NCBI GenBank assembly: GCA_904063045.1
Contig: CAJFCJ010000191.1
Span: 1 to 20,085 of the forward strand
Direction of reading: 5' to 3'
Source: Dimorphilus gyrociliatus
Taxonomy: Eukaryota > Annelida > Polychaeta > Dinophilidae
Length of the DNA stretch: 20,085 bases
Positions 8,192-17,929 of the stretch are shown in pieces. Each line of letters opens with the position of its first letter. Positions within the stretch are counted from its first letter, which is position 1. The position numbers and the translations under genes were made by a program. The notes beneath the pieces are model-generated. The model ran no database searches. It worked only from the letters and a program-made list of their open reading frames with translations, and was not told the DNA's origin.

Positions 8192-10093
8192 TTATGCTGG
8201 AGAGTAGATATGGGATGTCTGCATTAATAGATCAATTGATGTCAATTTGTTCAACTTGAAATCATCCCATAAATCAAAAATTTTCTTTTGGATGTCAATA
8301 TACTTTTTCTTTTGATGTTTGTAAATCCTTTTTTCTGACAGTAATTTCTCATAAACTGCAATCAACTCAGACTCTTTTTTTAGCTCATCAACCAGCATGT
8401 AAAAAGAACCTTTAGCAGGCAGCTTACTATTCATTCTTTGATGCCATCCTTCACAATCATTATTGGTCCTAATAGACAAACCAAAAACTGACCAGTTATT
8501 TGGTTTCCATAATTTATTTTTGATCCAGTTTGTTTGGAAGTATTGCAGCAGGTCCAAAAATCTATTTTTTTCACAAAGTTCTGCATTTATGCTGTCAAAT
8601 GTTGGTTGAATAATATGTGCTGGCAAGAATGGCAGAGCCATCAATTTTCTGAAATCTTTCCAATCATTTCCTTTTTCTTTGTATTTCTTTACATAGCCAA
8701 GAGCCTATTCAATAATATAAGTTATTTAATAGATAATGTTATATATATTTGAATGTAACTGACTTGTATTTTCCTGTATACTGCTTGTGTGAAATGAAAT
8801 ACACAACCTTGAAATTCAGTGAGGGGATATACTTTTGATAATGCTTTCCATAGTCCTTTTTCAAAATCCATTGTAATTCTTTTTGGATGAAAATCATTGA
8901 TAAGATTGTTGATATGCTACAAAAAAGCAACTTTATTTATCATCACTTTTGAAGAGATAATATGAAATATTTACTTGAAATGCTTGTAAGTATGCTTTGG
9001 TATGCTTTGAAGTCAGAAAAATAAAAACAAGAGGAACTTGCTTCATATCACCACTCTTCTTAACAAATGAGTGAATAGTGACAAGTTGATAAAATGGTTC
9101 TTTTACAATCTTGAAAGTACCATCAATGTACCAACAGTTGGATTTTGATAATAAATTCAGCTGATGGTTTGTTGCAAAGATTAAAATTCTTTCTCCATTT
9201 TCACAAATATCTTTCTGCAAAAATTCATCAGGCAAAAATGTTTCATCTAAATTAAAGTTGTACACTTTAGGTTCCACTGGCCTAAACTTTTGTCTATTTG
9301 AGTTTGCCATTCTCTTCAAATAGTTGATATCAGGAAGACAAGTTGCATTGGGTTCATAGGATAGAAGAACTTTTTCAGCAATGCTTCTTCCAGATGTTTG
9401 ATTATCACTTCTGCAAACAATTTTCAAATCTGTTTTCACTTTAATATCCACTTCTAAATTCTTTTTTCTGTTGTGATTATGTTCCAAATTGCCTTTGAGA
9501 AATAAATTTCCATTTTGTCTTATTCTGGCCACACATCTTTTCTTCTTACTTCTCACACTGCACACCCAAATAGTACTTGATGGTGTTTTATGTTTAACAA
9601 CAAAAGAATATCCATCATTCAGTAAAATGTCATGTCCCTTTCTACTTCCTCCTTTTACAATCTCAAAATCACTTTTTGTGGATGATTCACAATATTCTTC
9701 AGCATTCTCTTCAACTTCCTCCAAAGAGTCTAGGTCCATTGATTGGCATTCTGAAAGAACATGATTTTCATCCTCCAATATTGATTCCTCAACTGCAGCA
9801 ATCTTATTTCTTTCATCAATAAAGCTTTCTTCAGAATTTACTTTGAATTGATGAATTTCCAGATTAGTTAACTTCTTGAGCATGACAGTACATTTTCTTT
9901 TGTTACAAGGTTTGCAAATTGGTATGTTATGTGTTTCTATAAGAATATGTTAAAAAATATAATTACATGAAAGCTGATTAAAGAGTTACATACCTGTGCA
10001 TTTCCTATGAATAAGATTCTTACAAAGGCTGCATTTCAAATATTTTTGCCTTCCATAAATTGTTGAATGACAATTGTGACATTTGAAAGCCAT
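8192..10093 (-). CDS. MULE-1 transposase, intact, four exons
   Basis: Exons 10093-9994, 9936-8975, 8916-8764 and 8704-8192 (100, 962, 153 and 513 nt) join through 57-59-nt GT-AG introns into 575 codons plus TAA. It should cut and rejoin element ends in the nucleus. Residues 5-44 form a PHD-like C4HC3 finger (CHNC...CSLC...HRKC...CKPC). An acidic stretch follows, then a FLYWCH finger at about 129-192 (IWVCSV, RCVARI, HNHNRKK). The RNase H-like DDE core has D305 (WYIDGTF), D371 (ITMDFEKG), the CxxH of GCVFHF (392/395) and E490 (NNDCEGWH). A basic coiled-coil-like tail ends the protein. MULE-2 has the same intron positions, and the same sizes for exons 1 and 3. Start chosen because the finger begins right after it and MULE-2 and MULE-3 use the same ATG-GCN start. 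Confidence 0.88.
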
Positions 10094-10180
10094 TTTTTAA
10101 TCTTCAATCAAATGTAGATGGTTATCTAAAAATATTTCCAGTTATCAATAAATTTCCTTTCCAAATATTCAAAATGGCTG
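10091..10180 (-). promoter_or_regulatory. MULE-1 leader with CAGCCATTTTG motif
   Basis: CAGCCATTTTG (minus strand, 10180-10170) lies 76 bp before the ATG, identical in sequence and nearly in spacing to MULE-3 (2565-2575). A second, related AGCAGCCATTTT occurs further up at about 10412-10400. This suggests a conserved core-promoter element; YY1-like by sequence only. Confidence 0.4.
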
Positions 10181-10559
10181 AAATTTTATTTATGAAAAAT
10201 ATTCAGCTTTTTCACAATTGAAGATAGTATATTACATCAAAATATCATGAATCAACAATCTCAATGATTAGATATAAATACTCACTTCTGTTGAAGCTTC
10301 CAAGAAGAACTTTGTCCAAATTTATTCAGTAAATATAGCTTTACTTTTGCAAGGATAAATATTCCAAGTGAAAGTTTATTTAATAAAACTATCACTATTA
10401 AAATGGCTGCTATTTCACTTTCAACAACATTTTCTTTTAAAGTAGTAATTTAATATTGATGGGATATGTATTCTATTTAATATCTGCATTCTATCAAATC
10501 AATATATTAACAAATATATAATGAAGGAACAGAAGGAAAAAAGGGTGTCAATGTACATG

Positions 10560-10689
10560 TTTATTCAAAAATTCAAAAATAAAATAAATATAAAAATAGG
10601 GTGCGAACGTACCCAGGTACGTTCGCACCCGCCCAGGGTACGTTCGCACCCGGGTACGTTCGCACCCAGGTACGTTCACACCCGACCCC
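10560..10689 (-). repeat. MULE-1 right terminal inverted repeat
   Basis: Inverted partner of 7981-8110 with the same unit order, including the inner inverted unit. The outermost unit reads GGGTGTGAACGTACC, and the tip differs slightly from the left end (GGGGTCGGG against GAGTTGGGG). Confidence 0.9.
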
Positions 10690-10698
10690 TCTAATAGC
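10690..10698. repeat. MULE-1 target site duplication, right
   Basis: Second copy of TCTAATAGC (see 7972-7980). Confidence 0.92.
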
Positions 10699-12406
10699 AT
10701 TTTTATAAATTGACCATTGCTTTGGTGACCAAATTCTATCCATCATCCAATTCCTTTCAAAGTACTTTATTAGATCACCTAGTTTTTTTACTGATTGAAG
10801 GTAATCCTTAATTCTTCCAAATTCTATTGGAATTATGTGAAATGGAAGAAATGGTAATGCCATAAGCTGCCTCATTTCAAACCACTGTCCTCTTTTTTTT
10901 TAAAAGTCTGATGAATATCCAAGTTCCTATTAAAACAAAAAATGTAGAGTAAATCATCTTATATAAAAATAGCCTCATTTTCACCTGAATTTTTCTGTAA
11001 ACAGCTTGATTCCAATGGAATAAACAGCCTGTTAGTGTAACACTTTCCCAATTGTCTAATGCAGCTTTCCATACTGCTCTTTCATAGTCCAGAACAATTT
11101 TCTTTGGTGTTTTGTATTCCAAAAGTTCATTTAGTGTCTGTTAATAAAATGTTATTTACTTTGAAAAAATTGTATTTTTATAAATACCCTTACCCTAAAC
11201 AAAATATTGTATGCTTTTTTCTTCTTTGATGTCATAAAAGCAAAGAGTAGAGGAACTTGTTTTAATGCTCCCTCTTTCTTCAAAAATGAATGAATAGAAA
11301 ACAGCTGTTTGAAAGGTTGTTTTACAATGCTAAAAGTTCCATCCACATACCAAATTTTTGAAACTGAAAGCAGATTGAGTTGCTTCAATGTGGAGAAAAT
11401 AATGATTCTTTCACCATTTTCAAAAATATCTTTTCTTAAAAAATCATCTGGTATGAAAGTATTATTTAAAAGAAAATTTCTTCCAATAGGTTCAGTAGGC
11501 TGAGTTTTTCTTCTATGGTAATTAATCATTTCTTTACAAGTATCTACCTTCAAGATATTGCCCATATTTGCATATGGGAGTATAGCATTTTCAGCTAATC
11601 TTTTTCCACTTTGTTTTGCTGTCAGTTTAATTTCAATGTTTTGCTCTAAGTTTTTTTTAGGTGGATGAATGTGTGATTTAGAACCTAAGTGAAAATTGCT
11701 ACCTCTTTGAATTATACTGGCAGGGCATCTGATTTTCTTGTTCCTGACACTACATATCCAAATAGTACTACTTTTGTACTGTCCTTTTATAGTAAAAGAA
11801 TTATTATTGTGTACAAGCAACTTTTTTTCTCTTTGACTTCCATTTTCAAATACTTTGAAATGACCATCTGCCTCATCAATCTCCTCTGGTAAACTTTCAA
11901 AGGAATCCTCAACATCTTCAACAGTTGGTATTCTCTCATCATCCAAAGTTGCCTCCATAGTTGATGCAGCACAGTTGATTTCATCTGTGTTCATGTCTTT
12001 TAAAGGTAGCTCATTTGCTTCAATAGCATCTGCTGAGAAATGAGAAACAACTTGTTCATGATCAACATCCATAGAAGTAACCGTAATGTTTGCTAATGTC
12101 TTATCTTTCTCTACAGCATTTTTTATTGGCTCTTTAATATTTCCCTCAATAGTAGATTCTTTAGTTGCATCTTTGATTGTACAACTATTATCACACCTTC
12201 TCAAAACAATTTTCAAACTTCTGATTTGAATAGATGAGCAAATGGAGCATAATCCATCTAACAAAATTAAACATAAACATTAAGATTTAAATATGAAAAA
12301 TCTAACCTGATAAGCATGTCCAATGAAGTTTGTGAGAACAATGAGAACATGTTCCTTGTTTTAGTTTATTAATTTTTTTTCTACATTCAAAGCAGAATTT
12401 TGCCAT
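10690..12406 (-). pseudogene. MULE-2 transposase, exons 1 to 4 (split by MULE-1)
   Basis: Exons 12406-12307, 12257-11194, 11137-10985 and 10926-10690, the last continuing at 7971-7693, join through 49-58-nt introns. Together they make 610 sense-frame codons, similar to MULE-1 (575). Residues 5-40 form a PHD-like finger (CFEC, CSHC, HWTC, CSIC). A long acidic region follows, then FLYWCH at about 169-233 (IWICSV, RCPASI, HIHPPKK). The catalytic residues are D339 (WYVDGTF), D405 (IVLDYERA), the CxxH in GCLFHW and E in NNDVEGFH (7693-7980). Lesions: a single in-frame TAA at 10902-10900 within exon 4 (GYSSDF-stop-KKRGQW), and the MULE-1 insertion. The D-to-D spacing (66) and the exon 1 and 3 sizes equal MULE-1. 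Confidence 0.87.
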
Positions 12407-12731
12407 GTTGATAAATTTCTTTCAAATACCTGTTATGTCAAAGATCATGAGAATTAAAAAAAAATTGTAAGATATATACATGATTTTAAAGAGACTAATA
12501 TTTTTATCAAAACAATTGTTACTTTTGAAGGATTACAATGCAGAAAATCACTTAATTCGAATAGCTAACAATTCAATTTTCACAACAAATCAAGTGGTAA
12601 AACATTACTCTACAAAAAAAACTGGTAAAACAATTTCTTTCATTATCACTCAGAGATTACAAATAATAAATACAAACTACTTCATAAATTATTTTCATAT
12701 ATTTTGCATTTTATTAAGCATACTGTAAACT
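12407..12731. other. MULE-2 leader region
   Basis: An AT-rich stretch between the transposase start and the terminal array on the minus strand. The first 70 bases recur at about 7440-7505. The CAGCCATTTTG motif of MULE-1 and MULE-3 is not seen here, and no other gene is present. Confidence 0.45.
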
Positions 12732-12884
12732 TCTAGTACACTTCTGGGCGACTTCTGTCATAGTCCTGGGTGACTTCTATCACACTTCTGGGCGACTTCT
12801 GTCACAGCTCTGGGCGACTTCTATCAATGTCTGGGCGACTTCTGTCCTGGGCGACTTCTGCCCTGGGCGACTTCTGTCGTATTC
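12732..12884 (-). repeat. MULE-2 right terminal inverted repeat (array)
   Basis: Seven units of CTGGGCGACTTCT (one with GTGA) and a decayed eighth mirror the left array in order and spacer sequence. The tips differ (GGGAACAAC left, GAATACGAC right). Confidence 0.88.
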
Positions 12885-12893
12885 GAATTTGCA
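12885..12893. repeat. MULE-2 target site duplication, right
   Basis: Second copy of GAATTTGCA (see 6952-6960), in the codons for Ala-Asn-Ser of the gypsy RT frame. Confidence 0.9.
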
Positions 12894-13475
12894 AACACTG
12901 GTGGCTGTAAATTATATAATTTATCTGTCTTGGACTTATCCATTTCAATCCCCTTTTCTGATACAATGTGTCCCAAAAATTGAACTTGTTCTTTCAAAAA
13001 CACACATTTACTTTGTTTAATCTTAAAATTGTACTTTTGAATCTGTTGAAGAATGGTCTCCAATGCTTCCCAATGTTGGTCCAGTGACTTGGTAAATATT
13101 ATTATGTCATCAAGTTAAGGCACAAATGCTTTACATCCTTTAGCACAAATGAATTCATTACATAACTAAAATGAGGAGGGACATTAGTTAATCCAAAAGG
13201 CATCTTAATAAATTCAAACAAGCCAAAAGGTGTAATAAATGCTGTTTTAGACCTATCTCCTTTCTTGATGTTAATGTGGTGGTATGCACTTGTCAAATCC
13301 ATTGTAGAAAAGAATTTATTTCCTCCTCCCAAATGGTCAAAAAGATCATCTTGATTTGGCAGTGGATACTTGTTTTTAACTGTCATTTTGTTTAATTTTC
13401 TATAATCTACACACATTCATAGACTACCTTCTTTCTTTCTAACGAAAACAATTGGTGAAGCCCAAGACCAAAAAA
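12885..13475 (-). pseudogene. Old gypsy element: reverse transcriptase, proximal half
   Basis: The minus strand shows ordered Ty3/gypsy RT motifs: SWASPIVFVRKKEG, CVDYRKLNKMTVKNKYPLP, FSTMDLTSAYHHI (motif A, catalytic Asp), TPFGLFEFIKMPFGLTNVP (motif B), LDDIIIFTKS (motif C) and FLGHIVSEKG (motif E region). Two nonsense changes stand out: TGA at 13419-13417 just before CVDYRKLN, and TAA at 13117-13115, exactly where the Tyr of YLDD should be. Upstream of about 13475 the frame is lost. The distal half lies at 6960-6702, beyond MULE-2. This is the oldest layer of the nest. Confidence 0.88.
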
Positions 13476-13564
13476 AAACAATTATTGTGGGAAAAAACAT
13501 TTTGGACCATTATTTTAAACTTGGCCTATCAAAATTTATGGTGTACCATAATTTCTGCAGACTA

Positions 13565-13872
13565 CTGTATACCAATAGTTGGATTTTGATAATAAGTTCA
13601 ACTGGTAGTTTGTTGGAAAGATTGAAATTCTTTCTCCATTTTCACAAATTCTGAAGAAAATCATCAGGTAAAAAGAGTTGTGTTCAAATTGAAATTATAC
13701 ACTTTCAGTTCAACTGGCCTAAATTTTTGTCTATTTGAGTTTGCCATTCTTTGTGAGTAATTGATATCAGGAAGACATTTATCATTAGGTTCATATGATA
13801 AAAGAACTTTTTTGAGTAGGGGTGAGAATATACCCAAGGCAGGTGTGAACATACCCAGCTATATTTGCATCC
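13565..13872 (-). pseudogene. MULE-1-family relic
   Basis: Bases 13565-13815 match 9125-9375 of the MULE-1 transposase exon 2 (frame reads KVLLSYEPNDKCLPDINY and NSNRQKFRPVE). They are bordered at 13825-13872 by a decayed terminal-array block (GGTGTGAACATACCC and neighbours). N-terminal fingers, catalytic residues and C terminus are missing. The array block is in left-end orientation while the coding piece is transcribed leftward, so the relic is rearranged, not a simple internal deletion. Its units have lost CpGs found in MULE-1. Confidence 0.75.
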
Positions 13873-14707
13873 TTTTTTTGTCTTAAAATAGTTTGGTTAA
13901 TTATATATACGTATATATATAGTGATTTGAAAAAGTAAAAATATTTCATCAATGTGAATTATTATTTAAAAAACTAATAATCGTCCAAGGGTACAGTAAG
14001 CCTTTCAGAGATCTGGTGGTGATCTACCAAACAACCACTCAGCTCACTTGAAAAAGGGACAATTGGTTCCGAAATATTGTGATTAATTTTAATAGGAGGT
14101 TCTCTTCACCCTTGTTGAGAATTTGTATCTGGTGTATATTGGAGACAGAGTAATAGTTTAGGCTAGGAAGAGCTACTCTAGATAGCAATTCCTAAACAGC
14201 CACACCAACCTTTAGCCTAACAAGGTTAAAAGTGAGTGCAATTAGGGGATTGCCAATCTGTACTGATTGTGCTAATCCCTAACCCCAAGACCTAACCCTA
14301 AGAATTACTTGGAGAGTAATTAATACATAATTGTTGAAATGACAAAAGTTAATGATGCCAACATTTCTCCAATCTACTGTTTAATGTACAAGAATTACCA
14401 TTATCTATATCAACAACATCAACTTTAAAAAACCAGGGTTACATTTATTCATTGCAGTAATACGCCATTCTGCTCAGTATTACTAATATTTTTGGCAGGG
14501 ATATCTTAGTATTTATATTCTGAAAAACATTGATTACAATAAATTATGATTAAAGATTATTGCTCAGCATATTTATACAATTTATTGTCATTTAGAAGAA
14601 GATTTGAGCACACCTGTAAAATGCTCTTCTTGCCAAAGATAATATTTCATAATCAAATACTGTATAGTTAATAAAAAATTCGAATATAGAAATATACAAA
14701 TAAATAT
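13873..14707. other. Non-coding, no gene seen
   Basis: Mixed AT-rich sequence with a less AT-rich island at about 13980-14310. That island contains CTTGAAAAAGGGAC...GTTCCGAAAT, a GAAA-ended stem reminiscent of 3' motifs in non-LTR elements. No open frame with known protein motifs; possible decayed SINE or LINE tail. Confidence 0.35.
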
Positions 14708-15340
14708 TGTACTGCTCTTGCTGGCAAAATCTATGCGTTTGCAAGTTATAACAATACTGGTTCTACTCGAACCTTTAAACAAATGTTTAAATTAAAATGG
14801 TTTATTCGCAATAATAATACTTAAGCAAGTAACAATATGAGAGTTCAATAGCAGAGTAGATAGTTTGTAATAGCAGGTTGCCAAATTACCAAACTGTCTT
14901 CCAATGTTGAGGAGTAGATGGATGGTTCCAGTGGAGGTTGTTTCCAGATGATTTTCCCAGGTCCTTGGGTCCAGATGGAAGCTGCATGCCAAATGAGAAT
15001 AATGAGGATTTATATACTTTGAGGTTTGTCTCTGACATCCAATCATCACTTTACAGTTGCCAAATGTGTAGTTCATATTTATCTTTAGTAACAGGATGTT
15101 ACAAGGTTCAACATTTAGGAAGGTTAATTGAATTATAACTTGGCCACACCTAGGCAAGTTAATTAAATTATAACTTGGCCAAACCTTTATTGGTAATTAA
15201 AGATGAGCCTTCAAGCTGACTAATCAGACTTATGTTTGGCCAATGTTATAGCATTTTCTTGCGTAGGTTTTAAGATGTACATGTATATGTTGCATAAAAT
15301 AATAGAGTTCAAGCATGTAAAATATAACCAAAGTTGTACA
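14708..15340 (-). mobile_element. LTR copy 3 (3' LTR of the minus-strand gypsy element)
   Basis: A 633-bp copy of the 6-640 LTR in inverted orientation, closer to copy 1 than to copy 2 by eye. TATA and AATAAA signals are at equivalent places on the minus strand. The element body (15341-20085) adjoins its 5' side through a polypurine tract, so this is its 3' LTR; the 5' LTR lies beyond the window. Confidence 0.9.
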
Positions 15341-15355
15341 ACTTCCCCCTTCTTT
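15341..15355 (-). other. Polypurine tract
   Basis: AAAGAAGGGGGAAGT on the minus strand sits directly before the LTR start TGTACAAC. This is the expected plus-strand primer site of a retroelement. It matches the GAAGT at 1-5 of the window. Confidence 0.85.
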
Positions 15356-15451
15356 GTGAAGATGAGTCCCTTCATCTTGATTTAATGAGAATTACAGGTG
15401 GTTGTTCTTCTTCATTAGTTTGATGTTGACTAAAGCTACAACTTTGTTTCA

Positions 15452-17919
15452 TTAGTTTTGGGTTTCAGGAGAGTTATCTGTGCTCTCACTTGGGGTAGCA
15501 ATTTCTTCTCTTTGTTTTCTTCTTCCAATAATATAGTTGAAAATGATGATACATACCATTGACACTACAATATCTCAAACAAATATTTCGTATGATAACT
15601 AAAGTGTTTTCCCAGGTTTATAGTACCAACTATGGAAAAACTTTTTAATTCCAGATAAATTGGGTACAATGCCATTTTTCTCTGCAACAGTGACCATGTT
15701 ATCATACCTTGCCTGCTTCTGTTCCAGTGAACTGATAACTTGCTTAATTTTTGAGTGCTGGTATGCAATATCCTTCTTTACCCATGGTGGAGTAGATCAG
15801 CTAATCTGGCAATTTCAATTTTTGGTTCAGAAAGGTGATTGTGGATATGTAACTGCATGGATTTTGCAGACACAGTGTGAAATCTGCATCCTCTTTCTGA
15901 ATAATACACATACGTTTTGTCTTTCATTGGTTGGTTTCTTATAGGATTTAATGGGTTGTGAGTTGTTTTGTAGAATAACTTGTTAGACTTACACTCATTA
16001 TAGGTAATCTCTTCAGGATTGACTTGCTGTAAAACATGAGTAACTGGTTCTACTTGGAAAAGCAGGTTGTTCATGGTGACAAGTAAAAATTGAGAACATT
16101 TGTTATTCTTTTTTATCATGCTTAAGTCACAAACTACTTCTGTTGAGGCTATTGGTGAACATTGTTTAATTATAGCTAATTCTCCCATCTGACTACTGTG
16201 CATTCCCAACTCATTTGTTAACACTGTGGTCAATTGAGGATCCAAATTTGCTAGTAATGCCATCATTCTGCTTCTTTGAACAAATTGATTGCAGAGAAGA
16301 CTTGACAGCTGTTGGGTAAACTTTTTTAAATTCTTAAAATTTGAATCAATACCATGTAGTAAGGTAGATGTTTGGGCAGCTTCTCTCATTTCCAATGGGA
16401 ATTTGTGGTATGGGTTTTTACTTATCTTATGTTTCAGTTTTGCTTCCTTCTTCATCTGCTTTTTAGCCATTCTCATGTGTAGAGTAAAATAAATTCCTTC
16501 ATAGGTAATCTTAAATTCTCTGGCTGGTGGTCCTTTATACCATATGCCCAATGTTGGTAATACCTTCTTTTTGATTCTTTTCTCACTGTATACATATTTT
16601 GAAATCGTGACAGATTGTCTTGTTGCCCTTGTCCAATTGACTGCTTGCAGCATTTCTTGGATATAATAGTTATCCAGCTCCCAGTAAGCTGGACTAATGG
16701 GTTGTTGTAGATGATATATCACAACTTCCTTGAGTGTGCCTTTATTTCTCATTAGTTTATACTTTGTGTTTGTTTCTCTGTACCATTGGTTAAGACTTGG
16801 TAAGGGGTTGTTTCGCTTGTATAGTATAATTTGTTCTTTAACTTTATTGGGATAGTTTAATAGTCGTTTTTCTTCATTTTTGCCAATCTTCTGATATTGT
16901 AGCAAATTGTATAGGTGTTCCTTGCTTGTTTCCTGTATTAAACTCTGTTCCTCCAGTGGTACTAGTACTTTTGTTCCAGGACCACCAATTCCATCAATAA
17001 ACTTATCTTGATAAGGGATGTCCAGAATAGAATACCCTGGACAAGAATAGTGACCAGCAAATTTGATACAACTAATTCTGTTGCTAATTTTTATCCATGG
17101 TGATTGTTGCCCAAGTGTGTAATTATTCTTGAGGTTCTAAAGACAATAATTGCCTCTTCTGTCTCACAATAGGACTGCCCTGGTAAACAATCTTCCAGGT
17201 AGTCCAGATTAGTTGTAATTTTCATATTAGGAGGTTGCCAATATGCTTTGCCAAACTGGATAATTGTGGTGTATTCCAGCACCTTGGTTGTTGTTGGCCA
17301 TGTGTAGGCAGCAGGAAACTGATCTTGGTGGATCCAAGTGTTTCTTTTCACCATTAAAGGTTTTCCTTGAAAGATCGTTTGTCTTTTATCATCTGTCTGC
17401 ATTGATCATGAGTTACTTTGATAACTGAGTTAACAATCCTCTCTTCTTTGCTCCAAAGAAATAGTAAGTGTAAAAATTAGTTCTTAGATACACTTGACAT
17501 TTTACTGCTCTTGTTTTCAATTTCTTCCAAGTTCAATTCATAGATATCAGCTGTAATTGTCTTGGTTTCTGTGATTCTATATTACAAGTTGGCTCATCTG
17601 CTAGATCAAATGCCTGGCTTGGTAGTTGGTTAGAACAAAAGTATAACGGTGGTTTAAATGTTAAGGTAATGTTTGCACTTGTAACATGGGCACCTTGGTA
17701 GGATGGTTTGGGACTGTTATTGAGTGGATGCAGCCACAGATCACATTACAGTCATCACTAGTGAAGCCAAACATCTGTTTCATGTTAGCTCTTCCTGTGT
17801 TGGCTATAGTTGAATGGTTGAAAATTTTGTGTTGTTGTTCCACTCTGATAGTTATTCCATCTTCTAACTCTATATATTGTGGTTCACTTCTTGTTGGGAA
17901 TCTAATTGTTCAGAGATGA
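15452..17919 (-). pseudogene. Env-like third region of the gypsy element, broken
   Basis: Open pieces at about 17919-17661, 17402-17091 and 16905-15778 lie after the pol region and before the 3' LTR, where an envelope-like gene sits in some gypsy elements. The longest has 375 residues with a helical, Gln/Leu-rich middle (about 16330-16200) and several cysteines. Further frames continue to a hydrophobic segment at about 15573-15526, followed by Arg/Lys and a short polar tail with stop at about 15453: the layout of a membrane-anchored glycoprotein. At least four frame breaks, plus TAG and TGA codons before the anchor, interrupt it. Assignment rests on position and anchor, not on a sequence match I can name. 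Confidence 0.55.
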
Positions 17920-17929
17920 TTTTTAGTCT

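Larger units (their letters stand above)
7981..10689 (-). mobile_element. MULE-1: apparently complete Mutator-like transposon
   Basis: A 2,709-bp element with 130-bp terminal inverted repeats, perfect 9-bp target duplications and an uninterrupted spliced transposase on the minus strand. It is inserted into exon 4 of MULE-2's transposase. It is the youngest layer of the nest. All parts expected of an autonomous MULE are present, so recent or present activity is possible. Confidence 0.9.
6961..12884 (-). mobile_element. MULE-2: Mutator-like transposon, host of MULE-1
   Basis: The element is bounded by inverted arrays and a perfect 9-bp target duplication, sits in a gypsy RT gene and encodes a transposase on the minus strand. 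It is 5.9 kb as found, about 3.2 kb without the nested MULE-1 and its duplicated 9 bp. The 3' side (7110-7692) is unusual: it holds a second, fused copy of the element's own 5' leader. Its transposase is broken twice, so it cannot act autonomously now. Confidence 0.88.

Noticed and set aside
9489-9764. 91-codon + strand open frame
   Set aside because: A shadow of the MULE-1 transposase exon 2, which has FLYWCH and catalytic motifs on the minus strand.
14046-14080. Hammerhead-ribozyme-like stem ending in GAAA
   Set aside because: The stem GGGAC/GTTCC and GAAA are present, but the required CTGATGA core is not; more likely a repeat-tail motif.
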